A stretch of DNA of 6,099 bases, from assembly GCA_002297185.1 (NCBI GenBank), contig DBJV01000045.1, positions 9,153 to 15,251 on the forward strand, given 5' to 3'. Below the pieces are notes generated by a model. It worked only from the letters and a program-made list of their open reading frames with translations. It was not told the DNA's origin and ran no database searches. This document shows positions 5,640-6,099 of this stretch, in pieces. The translations under genes and the position numbers were made by a program. Numbering within the stretch: position 1 is the first letter of the stretch; the number at the start of each line of letters is the position of its first letter. Source of the DNA: Christensenella sp. UBA767. Lineage in GTDB: Bacteria; Bacillota; Clostridia; Christensenellales; CAG-917.

Positions 5640-5942
5640 ATGACAAACACAGTATTTCAATCGATATTGTCGGCAATGCACCCGATCGGAATCGTCACCA
5701 TCGTCGTGGCGGTTGCGATTGTGGTCGGTGTCGCGGTGGCATCAATCGTGAGAAAACTCAAAGGCAAACCGTCTCTCGGTAGCGATTGCGCCGGATGCTC
5801 TCACGCAGGACAATGCAACGGACATTGCTGCAATCAAGATCAAAACGTTGATTGGAGCGAACTCGTTGCAAAACGCAAAGAAGAGTTGAGAAAGCAAAAA
5901 GAGGACGAAAACTGTCACTGTGACGATGACAACGCACAATAG
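5640..5942 (+). CDS. FeoB-associated Cys-rich membrane protein (PF12669-like)
   Basis: 100 residues. A single membrane helix at about 15-37 (PIGIVTIVVAVAIVVGVAVA) is followed by basic RKLKGK (38-43), so the C-terminal part should be cytosolic. Next comes a cysteine cluster CAGC-x5-C-x3-CC (Cys50, 53, 59, 63, 64), a charged probable helix or coiled coil (about 71-90) and a CHCDDD ending (Cys92, Cys94). Small proteins with one helix plus a Cys cluster follow feoB in many Clostridia and are annotated as FeoB-associated; a role like FeoC or the Cys-rich C-terminal tail of E. coli FeoB is plausible but unproven. The gene lies 47 bp after feoB with no promoter visible between, so it is probably in the operon. 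The ribosome site is weak (AGAGTGAT). A later ATG at codon 13 has no better site. The extended C-terminus seems longer than in usual members. Confidence 0.85.
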   Translation: MTNTVFQSILSAMHPIGIVTIVVAVAIVVGVAVASIVRKLKGKPSLGSDCAGCSHAGQCNGHCCNQDQNVDWSELVAKRKEELRKQKEDENCHCDDDNAQ

Positions 5943-6099
5943 TGCATTGCCATAAGTCACGCTAGGTTTATCGTCCGACTACCGCACAGCCAATCTCTTG
6001 CTATCAGTTCGGACAAGGATAATAACTCTTGTCACAATTTCGCAAGATTGTCTGTTTGGTGTGGCGCACGATGTGCGCATGCGCCTTCGGCTTGATTGC
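5943..6099. other. Non-coding tail rich in short inverted repeats, cut by window end
   Basis: No convincing gene is visible in these 157 bases. Several short perfect inverted repeats overlap: GTCCGA (5973-5978) with TCGGAC (6009-6014); GACAAG (6012-6017) with CTTGTC (6028-6033); ACAAT (6034-6038) with ATTGT (6047-6051), extendable to 7 pairs with one wobble; GCGCAC (6064-6069) with GTGCGC (6073-6078); and the competing pair GGCGCA (6063-6068) with TGCGCC (6080-6085). Some are mutually exclusive. There is no T-run after them inside the window, so no terminator for the feo operon can be called. This may be a structured RNA, an intergenic repeat element or the edge of a neighbouring gene. Confidence 0.4.

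Noticed and set aside
6004..6099. Minus-strand frame of 31 codons ending at TCA 6004-6006, open to the window end
   Set aside because: It could be the tail of a gene beyond the window, but it is short, has no recognisable motif, and lies in sequence dominated by inverted repeats; all three minus frames look equally unlike protein.

Overview
The window looks like chromosomal DNA of a Gram-positive-type anaerobe, most likely an uncultured member of the Clostridia (Bacillota). This is an inference from three things: strong AGGAGG-type ribosome binding sites, AT-rich intergenic DNA around moderately GC-rich genes, and a feoA-feoA-feoB-small Cys-rich protein cluster of a kind common in that class. 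No rRNA, tRNA, CRISPR array, insertion sequence or phage gene is visible.

Layout. (1) 1-462, plus strand: the C-terminal part of an M28-type zinc peptidase, ending at a strong, probably bidirectional hairpin terminator (486-511). (2) 532-2289, minus strand: a compact three-gene operon, in transcription order a TetR-family regulator, a DUF2461-family protein and a small protein with two similar SH3-like (KOW/DUF4926-like) halves. The genes overlap by 4 bp or are 1 bp apart. A near-perfect 18-bp palindrome in the tetR leader is the probable operator of this regulator. (3) 2290-2512: a divergent control region with a minus-strand promoter for the tetR operon and an almost consensus plus-strand promoter (TTGACA-17-TAATAT) for the iron genes. 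Two related TGAA-N6-TTCA inverted repeats, each followed by the same 15-bp tail sequence, flank the iron promoter exactly 75 bp apart. (4) 2513-5942, plus strand: the ferrous iron uptake operon, with two distinct FeoA proteins, FeoB and a FeoB-associated Cys-rich single-pass membrane protein. (5) 5943-6099: a non-coding tail full of short inverted repeats, cut by the window end.

How the genes work together. FeoB is the GTPase-linked Fe(II) permease. The FeoA proteins are small cytosolic SH3-fold partners, and the Cys-rich protein probably plays the FeoC-like or C-terminal Cys-tail role at the membrane. The tetR operon is a separate unit that shares only the intergenic control region.

Most unusual feature: FeoB is 872 residues long because about 120 strongly acidic residues (about 312-430) are inserted between the first membrane helix and the rest of the permease. 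By FeoB topology this segment should lie outside the cell, and it is bracketed by two cysteines. I do not recognise it as a named domain. Next in interest are the paired operator-like boxes around the feo promoter and the CHCDDD tail of the Cys-rich protein.
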